Below are positions 23,512 to 34,703 of a stretch of DNA of 64,000 bases, one piece after another (within the stretch, counting starts at the first letter, position 1; the number at the start of each line of letters is the position of its first letter). Under the pieces are notes generated by a model, which had not been told where the DNA came from, did no database searches, and worked only from the letters and a program-made list of their open reading frames with translations. The DNA lies in assembly GCA_964017235.1 (NCBI GenBank), contig OZ024927.1, forward strand, positions 22,773,160 to 22,837,159, written 5' to 3'. Origin of the DNA: Sabellastarte sp. h YS-2021. Its lineage: Eukaryota > Annelida > Polychaeta > Sabellida > Sabellidae. The translations under genes and the position numbers were made by a program.

Positions 23512-24173
23512 TTTCACATCTGGGTAATAATATATATTTCATATTGTACTGGTTTATATAAAATATTATGAGGTGTTTTTTTGCTTATTGGGATACAGAA
23601 TAACACATTTTATTTTGATACTTAAGATACTTATTACTGATCATAAGAGAGCCCACAGTGATATTTATCTTGACGGTTTCATGCAAGAGCACATAATGAT
23701 TTTTATTTGGACTGTTTTAGACTTTGCTAGATTTGTGTGGAACGTCACTCGTTGAGGTCTTGTACTGAGGGCAAGTTGACAGGGTGGGTGGAAATGGTTC
23801 ATTCTAGTTTATGAAGATGCTACACTGAAAAACCATAGGACATTTCAACATAACTACCAACTTTCCAACCTCAAGTATGTTGCTGGGATTGTCTCTTGAT
23901 AAGATAAGATAATTAAAATTTTAGTGCAAAAGCACTAATGTATCATACTGCACTATTAATATATTAACTACTATAAATACATTCACTAGTATTCACAAAA
24001 ATAGTATTCAGGAAATACCTAGAATAAACAAAGTAAAACAATACATAAACAACAAACAAAATGAAATGTAAAAATACAAGCAGATACAATGTATAGATCA
24101 ATATCACAATATTAAGCTAGACTAGATTTAACAGATTAAATTAACACAAAGGACAAAACACAAAATAAATTAT

Positions 24174-27100
24174 TTAAAACTTTTTAAACAGGCCACATTC
24201 TTTTAAATAATTTATAATATTAGAAACATTTTCATTAAATAACTTTTTCATTGTATTTATATCTCTATAATATTTTATTCTAGTATGACGCAGGTCGATA
24301 CAGTCTAATAATATATGTTTGACTGTATCAGGACAATTACATGGAATGCACCAGGGCATATCTTCACCTCTCAACAGATAATTGTGTGTGAATTATTGTC
24401 CTATACGGGTCTGAGTTATAACTATTTCCTCCCTAAAAGACAAACCCGTCCAGACATAAAAATCTCCTACAGTAGGAGTTATTTGGAATAGTTTATTATT
24501 AGGACATGCATTCCATTGAGCCTGCCACTTTTGTTTAAAAACACTCTGTACATTCAGTTTCAAGTCTGTATAGGGGACTATCAAGTCTGAAACATTAAAA
24601 TTTAATGCCTGTTTGGCAAGTTTGTCTGACTTTTCATTGCCTTTTATGCCTACATGACTTGGACCCCAAGCTAAAACAACTTTTTTATTTATTCAATAAA
24701 CAAGAATCATTAAAAAGTTTTAAAATATCTTGAACAAAAGGATGATCACAGTTGTTGCTATCAAGAGCTTGAAGACTACATAAGAATCAGAAAATATAAT
24801 AAAATGATCCCCATCACAATTTTTAACTATATTAAAAGCCATTTTCAGAGCCTGTAATTCAGCTGTGAATATACTAGCATTGCCAGGAAGTCTGACTTGA
24901 GCAATGAGGCCATCAGATATAGCAGCTGCAGCAACCCTATTTTTTTATTTTGATCCATCAGTATAAATAGCTCTATGGTCAGAATAACAGATTTTTAACT
25001 CAGTAAATAGACTCTGAAACATACAATCATCACCAAGATGTTTCTTTTGATGGGTGAGATATAAGTCTTTTTGAAGCTTCTGTATAGTCCAGGTTGGGTC
25101 ATCTGGCAATGGCACAGTCTGAATTGAATCTAGCTGAGGACAGACAGCAGACAAATCTTCTTCTACACGATGCCCAAAAGATCTTATTGCAGATGGTTTC
25201 TTATCATAGAGATCATAATACTGGGGGTTAAAAACAACATCATAAGCTGGATTGTCAGGATTGCTTCTTAATTTCAAAGCATATTGAACACACAACTTAT
25301 CAAACCTTAGATATAAAGGTGGTTCATTTTCCTCTACATACATGCTTTGCATTGGACAAGTCCTGAAGGATCCCAGGCATATTCTTAAGCCCTGGTTTTG
25401 GATGGGCTCCAATTTCTTAAGATAAGACTTACAAGCAGCACTAAAACAGCACAACCATATTCCAATCTAGAATGAACAAATGAATGATAAAATCTCATTA
25501 AAACACTTCTATCTACTAGCCAATCCATTTTGGCAACTATGTTCAGTAGGTTAATGGCTTTTTTACATCTCTGATGAATATAATCAATGTTTGCCTTAAA
25601 ATTCAGTTTATTGTCAAAGATAACACCAAGAAACTTAGTTTGTGAAACAACAGGAATTTGTAAATTGTATATTTTGTTAATGTTGGGTCTGGATGAAGTT
25701 TTCTTTTATTACAGAAATGCATACAAACAGTTTTGGTTTTAGAAAATTTAAAACCATTTTCATCAGCCCATTTTTCAACCTTATTGAGACACAACTGAAG
25801 TTGCCTTTCTATTGAAGCCATATTTATAGAAGAACAACTAATTGAGAAATCATCAAAAAGAGACTTTTCAAAGCTAGATGAAATTACATCAGCAGTACTA
25901 TTAATCTTTAAAAGAAATAAAGTAACAGAGAGGATGCTGCTCCGAGGGATCCCCATCTCTTGCATATGTTTGTCAGAAAAGACAGATCCTAAATAAAATC
26001 TAAAAACTCTGTTTGATAAAAAATTCTGAATAAACATGGGCATTCATTTCCTGAAACCTGCTTTATGTAGATCTCTAATAACACCATGCTTCCAAACAGT
26101 ATCATAGGTTTTTTTAAATAAAAATACAGAGACTACATGGTTGTTTTTTAAAAAGGAATCTCGAATAAAAGATTCAAGTCTTATTAATTGGTCTGTTGTA
26201 TTTCGAGCTGTTCTAAAACCACATTGATATTTTGTTAAAATATTATTTTTCTCAAGGAACCATAGTAATCTAGTATTAATCATTCTTTCCATGGTTTTGC
26301 ATAAAATGCTCATCAAAGATATGGGATGATAATTGGATTGGTTTCTTGAGTCTTTGCCTGGTTTAGGCATAGGTATAACTGTGGCCTCTTTCCAGCATTC
26401 AGGGATTGCACCTGAAGCCCATATATCATTAAATATATCAAGTAACACCACAAGTGAGTCTCTTGGTAGATGTTTAATTATTTGATAATGAATTTCATCT
26501 GGACCAATGGCTGTGTCATGAGACTTTTTCAGAGCATCACTTAGTTCTCCAATGATAAACTGCACATTGCAGTTTTCAGAGTTGTCAGTGTCAAAATCCA
26601 GGTGTCCTTTTTCAGCTTTCTCTTGATACTTTTGAAACTTTGTAGAGTAATTGTTGCTGCTGGAATTCTTACTAATTTCCTGAGCCAACCTATTTGCTAT
26701 GTCTGTTATTTTTGTCCCATCATTATTTTCCAGATGGTGTATTGTGGTGTTACTTTGTTTGCCACTTATTTTCCTGATAATTTACCATACTTTCTTTGCT
26801 GGTGATTTTATATTTAGTTTTGATACATATTCATGCTATGAATTCCTTTTATTTTCTTTAATTACTTTACAAGCATTGGCTTGACGTTTTTATATTCATT
26901 TATGTTATCTGATGTAGGATTTGTACGGCATTTATCCATTGTATTTTGACAAGTTTTAACAGCTTTTTTGCATTTACTGTTGAACCATGGTTTGTAACTA
27001 CCAGTGGACTGTCCTGTTGATTTTGGCACACATTTGTTGGTATAGCATTTAATTTAGTTAAAAATGCAGGAAACGTTTCTGTTATGTCAAACTATTCCTA

Positions 27101-27828
27101 TTGATATCTAGAGAACACTGAAGTGTGAATTTTGGCCAATTGGCCTTTTTAAGATTCCAATGAGGAACATTGTCTTTAGGCATACTCTTAACTATATCAA
27201 TAAAAATAGGAAAATGGTCACTACCACACTGATTTGAATGCCATTCAAAATCAAGAAAAACAGATGCAGAGCATAAAGACAAATCTATTGAGGTGAATGA
27301 ACCAGATGCAGCATGAAAGTAGATAGGTGACTTATTGTTAAGTAAATAAATATTGGAGAATTCAAGAAGGTGTTCAACCTTATTACCTAAACTATTTGGT
27401 GAGGAGCAACCCCATATATCACTATGTGCATTAAAATCACCAATAAATATAAAAAGGTTGACTAGATTATCAAGATCACTTTGTGCTACAATAAAACATG
27501 GTGGAATATATATATTACATAAAGTTATAGTTTTATGCAGAGATACTTTCACAGCAACTGCCTGCAGTTCTTTATCTAATTTAAGAACCTCATGGGGTAT
27601 ACCTTTCTTAGCAAAAGTAGAGCAGCCACCAGTGGCTCTCCCATCTGCTTCACACTCACAAGATTTAAAGTAATGATCAAAGCCTCTAATATGTACATTA
27701 TCTGAATCTTTAAAATGAGTTTCCTGCAATGCTAAAATGTAGAGTCTAAAATTGCAAATTAAATTTTAATTTCTTCAAAGTTTGATCTAAAGCCATGACA
27801 GTTCCACTATAGTATACTTTTATTTTTG
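24174..27828 (-). pseudogene. ORF2 relic of the LINE: endonuclease, RT, RNase H
   Basis: The endonuclease opens with WNCHGFRSNFEE at about 27815 and then, across a stop, LQETHFKDSD, IFIGDFNAHSDIWG (catalytic D and N) and GSDHFPI (27729-27082). RT (26688-25603) has AIGPDEIHYQI, ATVIPMPKPGKDS, YHPISLMS, CGFRTARNTTDQL, GIPRSSILSVTLF and a catalytic box reading LFDDF, which has lost the usual Y-x-D-D form. The thumb and connection (25454-24945) end in YTDGSK, the first RNase H Asp, with TAELQAL and FSDS following to about 24760. The C-terminus (24374-24174) has CIPCNCPDTVKHILLDC. At least five frame breaks or stops. Confidence 0.9.
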
Positions 27829-28299
27829 TTGGGTTCGATTATTTACACTTTTATTTAGTTTAGTTGATTTTGTTTGGTCAAATATACCTTGCTTTGACTT
27901 ATTTTCAATTTAATAGGGTCATTTTGAGATGCACTTGTCTGACTTGATGAACTGGTTTTAGTCATTTTAGTTGTCTGTTTTCCATCTGCGCACTTTTTTG
28001 GTCGTTTTGTTCCTTCTGGCAAGTCATTTCTGTTTTTGTTTCTAAGTTTACAGTTTCACCACAGGTTTGGTTGCTGCAGCTGCTTGGGCATACGTTGTCT
28101 TCACTGAATTAAATAGAGTTCCGAGTTCCAAGTTACCGAGTTCGTAGAATTCATGCAAAGTTCTTATCCTTTTTCTATCAGTCATTTGGATATTTTGTGA
28201 AGCAATAATGTTGTAGTGGTTATTCATTGCAAATGCTCGCCACCCACCCTTCAAGCCCAACAAAGGTATATCATAATAGTATGGAGCTGAGCCCTGCAC
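27790..28299 (-). pseudogene. ORF1 relic of the LINE
   Basis: An 83-codon frame (28299-28048) ends KTTYAQAAAATKPVVK. After a frame change it continues with a Lys/Ser/Thr-rich tail. The position, between the LINE 5' end and the endonuclease, fits a gag-like RNA-binding ORF1. The CCHC region is not visible, so the call rests mainly on position. Confidence 0.5.
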
Positions 28300-29040
28300 A
28301 CTGATATCAGAGATACATTAGCGATATACTCAAAGAACACATAAAAAGTGAACCTTGATTGACCTGTTGATTGAGCCGCCTTCTAGATACTCCAAACAAA
28401 AGCACAAACCAAAGACCAGCAGAATACAACAATCAAGAACTATAGTATAAACCATTAGAATTTAACAAGCCATCACTAATTTGGAGCACTAGGGCTTGGC
28501 ACTACCAGCCGATTGATTAAGCCAGGCCATCTTAACCTTCCGAGTGAAATTGAGGCCAAAGCTGTGTATTGCCTCCTCAATGCCGCAACAAAGCATTGGC
28601 TCAACAGCCAGGACCCTCTCTTCCACTGACACGGATCACAACACATGGCAAACAGGCTGCCTCTAATTAGTTGCCTCTTAGGACACACAGGAGGATATCT
28701 TGGGCCTATTCTACTTCCCCGGACCAACATGGGGGAGGATTGTCTCTTGAGAGCTAGGCTTTATTTGAACAATATATTGATCACCAGACTTCTTTTTGAA
28801 TAGCATTTGTAGTAGTTAATCTCTGGTTTTGTTTGCTTAAATCGTATTTTAAATTTCATAACATTGAAGAACCTCATTCATATTTTACAACAAGTCTACT
28901 GCTATTTACATTTGCTAACAAAAATATTATTATATTAGCACACATACACTTTTATTATAACTTTTTTTGCCACTTACCTTCACTGCGGTTTCGCTACCAT
29001 TATTTGATATTGTTCCCTTTCTGTTGGTCATTTATTTGTT

Positions 29041-29092
29041 CCTGAGTGGTCCAGCGGTTAGCATTTTTAATATCTAATCACAAGCTGCCACC
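29041..29092 (+). mobile_element. tRNA-like head of a family B SINE
   Basis: gtggtccagcggttagcatt followed by taatatctaatcacaagctg matches the head of the family B SINEs. The rest was lost, or was displaced by the adjoining family A insertion. Confidence 0.6.
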
Positions 29093-29107
29093 TTAGTGTT
29101 GCTTCAG

Positions 29108-29336
29108 GGGCCACAATGGTGCAGTGGTAATACACTTGCCTCCCACCTGTGAGGTTGCCGGTTCCAACCCCGAACCCTATGTGGGAAATATGGTAGTTCC
29201 TTACCAGTGGTTGGCACTTTACAGTAGAGAACTTTGACCAACTTTATGTACTGGATTCCTCTGCCAATAAAAAGTACCCATCGTGATATTACCTATACAG
29301 TCTTGAAAGTGACGTTAAAACCCACATATATAAACC
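29108..29336 (+). mobile_element. tRNA-derived SINE, family A, with 13-bp target duplication
   Basis: Complete copy: ggtgcagtggtaatacactt (A box region), ccggttccaaccccgaaccc (B box region), tatgtactggattcctctgc, then a short A/T tail. Flanked by AGTGTTGCTTCAG (29095-29107) and AGTGTTGGTTCAG (29337-29349), one mismatch. Confidence 0.9.
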
Positions 29337-29479
29337 AGTGTTGGTTCAGTTCTAAAAGGTCACTATGTGGAAGGTTTGTCCATTTTTGTCCCTGGCTGCT
29401 GAAATGGAGGTAAATTTGAACTTTAACTTCAGTAATTTATTCATACTGCTTACATTAAAGAGGTCTCTCAGCTCTGGAT

Positions 29480-30050
29480 CTGAGCAAACTTCAATGTGTT
29501 CAAAACAGTCTTGCCAGAATTGTTGCCAACACCACCAAGTATTCACACATCACTCCAGTTAGAAAAGCACTACACTGGTTGCTGAATAAGTACTGTTCTA
29601 TCTTTAAGACTGCCGTGCTTGTGTAGTGGTAACCCCAAATACTTTGAACCCTTTCTCATACCCAGACATAGTGCATATAACACTCGTCGAAGTCAATCTG
29701 ATGGCATGTTTCTTGAGGTTCCCCACTTTGCTTCAGTTTTCAAGTCTCGAAAGGATTTTGGACTCAGTTTTGCATATGACGCACCTATGATTTGGAATGA
29801 CCTTCCTGACGAGGTCCGTTCTGCAAACTCACTTGCCTCCTTCAGGTCAAAGCTCAAGTCATACCTCTTTGGAAAAGTATATCCACCCTAAATTTCCAAT
29901 CTGCTCCTGCTTTCTCCGTGGTGCTGACCCCTGCAATGTCTCTAGTTTATGAATATTGAACAATATTTTTTGTGTGATGTGCCTTAGAGTCTGTCTTTAT
30001 GACAGAGATTAAGCGCTATAAAAGTCCAATTAGAATTAGAATTAAATATT
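29480..30050 (+). pseudogene. 3' end of an L2/CR1-like LINE
   Basis: C-terminal RT-protein relic. LQCVQNSLARIVANTTKYSH and KALHWL run up to a stop at about 29625; 29619-29891 then gives YNTRRSQSDG, FAYDAPMIWNDLPDEVRSA and SFRSKLKSYLF. The 3' UTR ends with a short AATTAG microsatellite. It matches the C-termini encoded at 53845-54736 and 32340-31440. Confidence 0.85.
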
Positions 30051-30545
30051 TATAACATGCTTACAGATATTTTATATGATTATCCAACATATAATCCTGA
30101 ATAAAAATAGTCGTTACAATTACAACCATACACAAAATAAAATCACAAATCTTAATTGATTTGTATCTATCTTTGACTAATGGTATTGTTTGGTATATCT
30201 GTGAAATCTTCTCTTGTCCTGTTTGACCTGTCGGGCGTCATCTACCATGACAGCATTTTGTCTTTTAACAGTAGTTTTGAGTTACTTGATTGCTTGGTTA
30301 AGATTAATATGGGTAATAAGATAAAAGTGCATATTATTTTTAAAATTTACTCAAATGGCATTCTCACAGATTTATGGACTAGAGAAGTATATTTTTGCTG
30401 GGGCATTCACTCCAGTTTGCCATTCATATCTTCCGTCCTTTTAATCTTAATGTATGGTACATCTTGGGATATATTGCATTGAACTTTTGTGAAGAGTACA
30501 CTTTAATAAAAATGTTATGTTACCATAGAAACCAGGCGAAAAGAT
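30051..30545. other. gene-free stretch
   Basis: The 100-codon frame at 30180-30482 has no recognisable domain and no gene context. Nothing else recognised. Confidence 0.45.
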
Positions 30546-30729
30546 GTTTTGGTCCCCTAGCTTGAGCACAAAGTCATCAGAGACACAAGTAGTGGACTAG
30601 AATTTACGAAAGTCTCGTGACATTCCAACTTAGATACATCCCACAGCTGGTCCCATCCAAGTACTAACATAGCCCATTGCCACTTAACTTCAGTGACAGA
30701 CAAATAGTCATCAATCTGTGCCACAATTC
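30546..30729 (-). mobile_element. 5S rRNA-derived SINE, copy 1
   Basis: On the minus strand it reads aattgtggc...cactgaagttaagtggcaat, then TTAGTACTTGGATGGG, the 5S rRNA internal-promoter C-box sequence, then an unrelated body ending tgtctctgatgactttgtgc...gaccaaaac. The same order of blocks occurs at 37730-37876. This is a SINE3-type structure, not a working 5S gene. Confidence 0.8.
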
Positions 30730-31439
30730 CTGAAAGTCTGATGCCTGAAGGACATATGTATTGGAAAAAGCCAAAAGGACATGTGTCCTTTTAGCTATTG
30801 GAGGGCAAGAGAGGGAAATTCAGAATGCGCAAAAGACAAAAAAAAGTGATCTGTAAAAGAGCAAGCTCTAGCAAGGCTCGCGTTTAAACTGATCTTATAG
30901 ACTGCCTATATATAGCCGGAACAGCAAGACAAGCTTGATGCAATTGTGAGATACACATGGGGTATAATGGAATGTTTAGCAAGGCAAGTTGAGAAGTTTC
31001 AGTATATCAGTTTGGTTTGATATAGAAAACAGAGGTGTTGTATTGAGGGTAAAACAATTTGAAGAGTAGAGGAAAGTCTATTCATTTTTCATAGCTCCAT
31101 TCTGTTGTCATGACTTGTTATGAGACTGAGCCGATATTAAAATCTGGAGGATACTGGGACTGATTCCATATAGAAATGATCAGAAAAGTAGAAAAATACA
31201 TGGCTATGCAAAGGTGAAGCACAAATCATATAAAGGAAACAGTTTCTCCTAATGCCCAGGGTCCAACCTTGATGAACTGTAGTGATAAGTGTTGACAGAT
31301 CTCCATGTCAGACCACTTGACCCCACTTTCATAACAAAATTTCGCATCTGAAAGACACTTGCTATTGGTGTACATTCTTGAGCATGGGACATGTACGCCT
31401 CTTCCTACTGGCTATGACTCATAAAAATCAGTTCAAGTA
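30730..31439. other. gene-free stretch
   Basis: No gene or repeat family recognised. Confidence 0.45.
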
Positions 31440-32345
31440 GCAGGTATGCATGTGCTTAATCTCCTAACTCGTGGATTCTAAAGCACACCATCCAAATCAT
31501 AATACAAAAATCAGAAGTTGTAACACATGATAGGGTCATCACCAAGTGGACGATCAGTGTTCGGTAGTAAGAAAACCTATGGAGGGTGAGACTTCTGAAA
31601 CAGATAAGTTTTAAATCACCTTTTGAAACATGAAAATGTAGGAGCAGTTCGAATTTCCAGTGGCAAACATTCCAGAGTTTTGGACCATCATATGACAAAC
31701 ACTTGTTGAAATGAACCTTAGATTTATGAATTGAAGAGCTATAGAAGGGAACTTTGATAAACATTTTATTCTGGATTACTACATCTTGTTTTAACAGCAG
31801 ATGTATAGAAAAACAAATATGGGCTTGCCAGTGGCAAGGTAATTATGTATGAGTGCATACATTTTGAAATTAATTCCTTGTTTAACAGGAACCCAGTGGA
31901 AAGACTTTAAGGTTGAAATATCTCGAAGCACCAGAGGCAAAGTGTGCAAAACAATTTTGGATATTTTGAAGCCTTGTGATATTCTTGGAGGACAAACTGA
32001 GAAACAGAAAATTGCAGTAATCCAGATGACTACTGACCAATGCCTTTGCTACCATGACTGAGATGTCATATGAGAGAAAGCATTGGATACAGTTAGCAAA
32101 ACAGGATTTAATGACAGACTTTACATAATTGGTGAAACTAAATTTAGAGTTAAACAACACACCCAGATTACGAACAACATTTGTTGGGGAGAGGCAGTTT
32201 CCAAAAATGTTCACAGGGAAGGAATCTTTGAACCATTTATACTTATCCATAGAACCAAAGACTATAAACTCTTTTTTTCTGGATTTATTTTAAGCTTATT
32301 TTCAAACATCCAGGTCTGGATGTCATTTAAAAAGGGGGGCATTTG
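31440..32345 (-). pseudogene. 5'-truncated L2/CR1-like LINE
   Basis: Minus-strand relic: NIFGNCLSPTNVVRNLGVLF, NYVKSVIKSCF and SHLDYCNFLF (32250-31882), then SSIHKSKVHFNKCLSYDGP (31764 downward) in another frame. The 3' end matches the sense 3' end of the L2 copy at 53845-54893 (cctttagaatccatgag-type block). Multiple frame breaks; no complete RT. Confidence 0.87.
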
Positions 32346-34600
32346 ACAACGAAAAGCGTATCTCATTTTGAATACACAACAGGGCAGTTTCAGTTGCAGC
32401 ACCAAGTCCAAATAATTTTTGTGCAGCTATCTGGGACTCCTCTCCTACAACTAATTAGATTAGTAACAATATCGCAAAGAAAAGTCTAAGTATGATAAGG
32501 GGAAGCAATAGCACCAGAAAGATAAGTAGTAAAGGTTACTAATGGTTAAACCGACATTAAACAAAATTAGATTAGAGGTGTCTGCTTAAGTCAGAAATAC
32601 GCACTTGCAAAGATTTTACAGCATGTTAATATTTGGGACAAATGCTTACAATTTCAACTGATAACACTCCTTACTTTCCAGTATGAACAAATCAATTATG
32701 CAACCAATGATACTGGAAACAACTTTATCGAAGTGGTCAAGAGGCAAACTTGTGACAGTGGAGCAGGTGTATTAAAGTTTGAATATTTTGCCACATAAAA
32801 TTACTAGAGTATTTTGAGGACAGGGTTTTAACTAGTTTAAAGGTTATGAATGCAGCAATAAACCTCATGATGAAAAAGATCATTCTCCCATTTTTCATAC
32901 TATGTTACATGTCAAATTGCCAAATGATGAATCTTGTTGTATGTCCACACTGTCATTTTATTGTTTAGAAGTTCATTTCAGAGGTACTCCTTATCTAATC
33001 TGTTAATATTTTATCTAAATTTGACTAAAAAGGACTTGTCTCATTTTTGTTACATTATGGCTTTTTCAATATTTTCCCCAGTTGCCAGCAAAACTTGTTT
33101 CACACAGTCTACAACTTCAAGGAGTTTGATTTTAGATTTTAACTGGATGGACAGAACTCCAACAGAGACGTGTTGAAATATGTGAAATACAAACAGTCAT
33201 TATGTGCCAACAATCAAACGTAAATGCCCAATTTAGAGTCCATTTTGCAGCCATTTTCTGATTGGAGCATTGCATTTACACACTGTAGTGTGATTATTTT
33301 AACAGTGCCATATCCGTTATCATTGTACCACCATGGCCTTACCAATTATTAATCATCACTCAAAAAATCTACTCCACAGCTTAAGACTAGATTTCACTTG
33401 TTAACTGAAACGCATGTAATTTTAATTGAGTATGATCCAAATAATGTGACTTTTCTTTATTTAGTTCACTAAACGTTGGGTGATATTGTTCTTTCTCCAT
33501 TCCTATGTCAATGGCATAACATGTTTTAGCTATGTAGGCCTTAGAGGCAATCTTATTTTAGTATAAAAATGCACAAACATAGCAAAGTATATACTTAATA
33601 AAAAAACTACACTGAAACTAAACTGTTTGTTTGTTTAAAAATATTTCATATTATCAAACTGGAATTATTCTTTCAATGGCCTTTCAAAGACTCTTTATTA
33701 TCATATCTTTCCTATTCTCTTTTAGACATTTGAAGTTCAAATGTATGTTAATGAATATAACATATTTACCGTGGCTTAACAATGATGTCTCATTGTTTTG
33801 TTCCTGCACTATGATAACCCCTAGAAATTTGGAAATGTAAAACTAACGCTGAACACACTCCAAGGTATGGTTGAACAATATACAAAAATATAAACAAACT
33901 TCTGGGGCCTGGAAACAAATGAATTCCAGTGTCACTAATGTATTAAAACCTGATTAAAAACATACATGAGCCATAACCGGAAATACCATTCAGAAGTGGT
34001 GGCTTCAGCGTTCCCTTCATCTGCAAATGTGGTTGATTTTGACTTTGTAAAAAAGCCGCAATAGCTTCAAAATGAGCAAAACAAACAAGGGCCAATCCAG
34101 GAATGACAATGCATTTTGCTCTAGCAAGGGTCATATATCATTACTCTTCTGATCTATCATGGCCCCATTTCACGAAAGTCTCAAACTTAGTCCAATATCA
34201 GGCTGAGCCACTGTTTCAGGTCTGAGCCTGTTTGCTCAGCTTAGTTTTTGTCTCAAATTGTTTCACAGAAGGTGCCTCAGTTCAAAGCTTGTCAAATAGG
34301 CACAGTGTGTTTCCATGCCATGTGAGCCTTTATTTCCATTTAAAATTATCAAATAATGACATAAATCCCTTGTTTGACACATTTTATCCCTGTTTAAAAA
34401 TTCTATTTCCCAATGAGACTGAGACCATTCGTGAAATCCATAAAGCCCATTGCTCAGCTAAAATGTCCTAAAATTTTTAAGACCAAAGTCTTAGCTGTGA
34501 CCCTGATATCGGGTTAAGAACTATACTTGACGAAGCTGTTCATTTAACTATAGTAAAACTCTTACTGATTATAAGTCAGTGTTGTATTTTGAGTCTTGTA
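32346..34600. other. gene-free stretch upstream of the VWC gene
   Basis: No gene recognised. A weak inverted repeat (ccatttcacgaaagtctc at about 34164 against gagaccattcgtgaaatcc at about 34421) suggests a small fold-back element of about 280 bp. Confidence 0.4.
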
Positions 34601-34627
34601 AAGACCACTGTGTGTTGTCAGGCAAGA

Positions 34628-34637
34628 TATATAAATA
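34628..34637 (+). promoter_or_regulatory. TATA box of the VWC gene
   Basis: TATATAAATA stands about 70 bp before the ATG at 34704, a spacing that leaves about 40 nt of 5' UTR. Inferred from sequence and position. Confidence 0.6.
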
Positions 34638-34703
34638 AAAACTTTTGTAATAGCAGATGTTCATTTAGCTTTAGGTGGGTGAAACTTTCAGTCCACTAGA
34701 ATT

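Larger units (their letters stand above)
23900..28736 (-). mobile_element. full-length inactive LINE of the RNase H-bearing (I-like) group
   Basis: A non-LTR retrotransposon bounded by a 14-bp target duplication, GGATTGTCTCTTGA, at 23886-23899 and 28737-28750. On the minus strand it runs from a 5' UTR at 28736 through an ORF1 relic, endonuclease, RT, RNase H and a Cys-rich C-terminus to a (TTATC)n tail at about 23900. Several frameshifts and stops inactivate it. The EN-RT-RNase H-zinc order fits the I/Nimb/Jockey assemblage; the exact clade is not assigned. Confidence 0.9.

Noticed and set aside
28476-28730. 84-codon ORF at the LINE 5' end as a gene
   Set aside because: Lies in the LINE 5' UTR within the target duplication; no domain.
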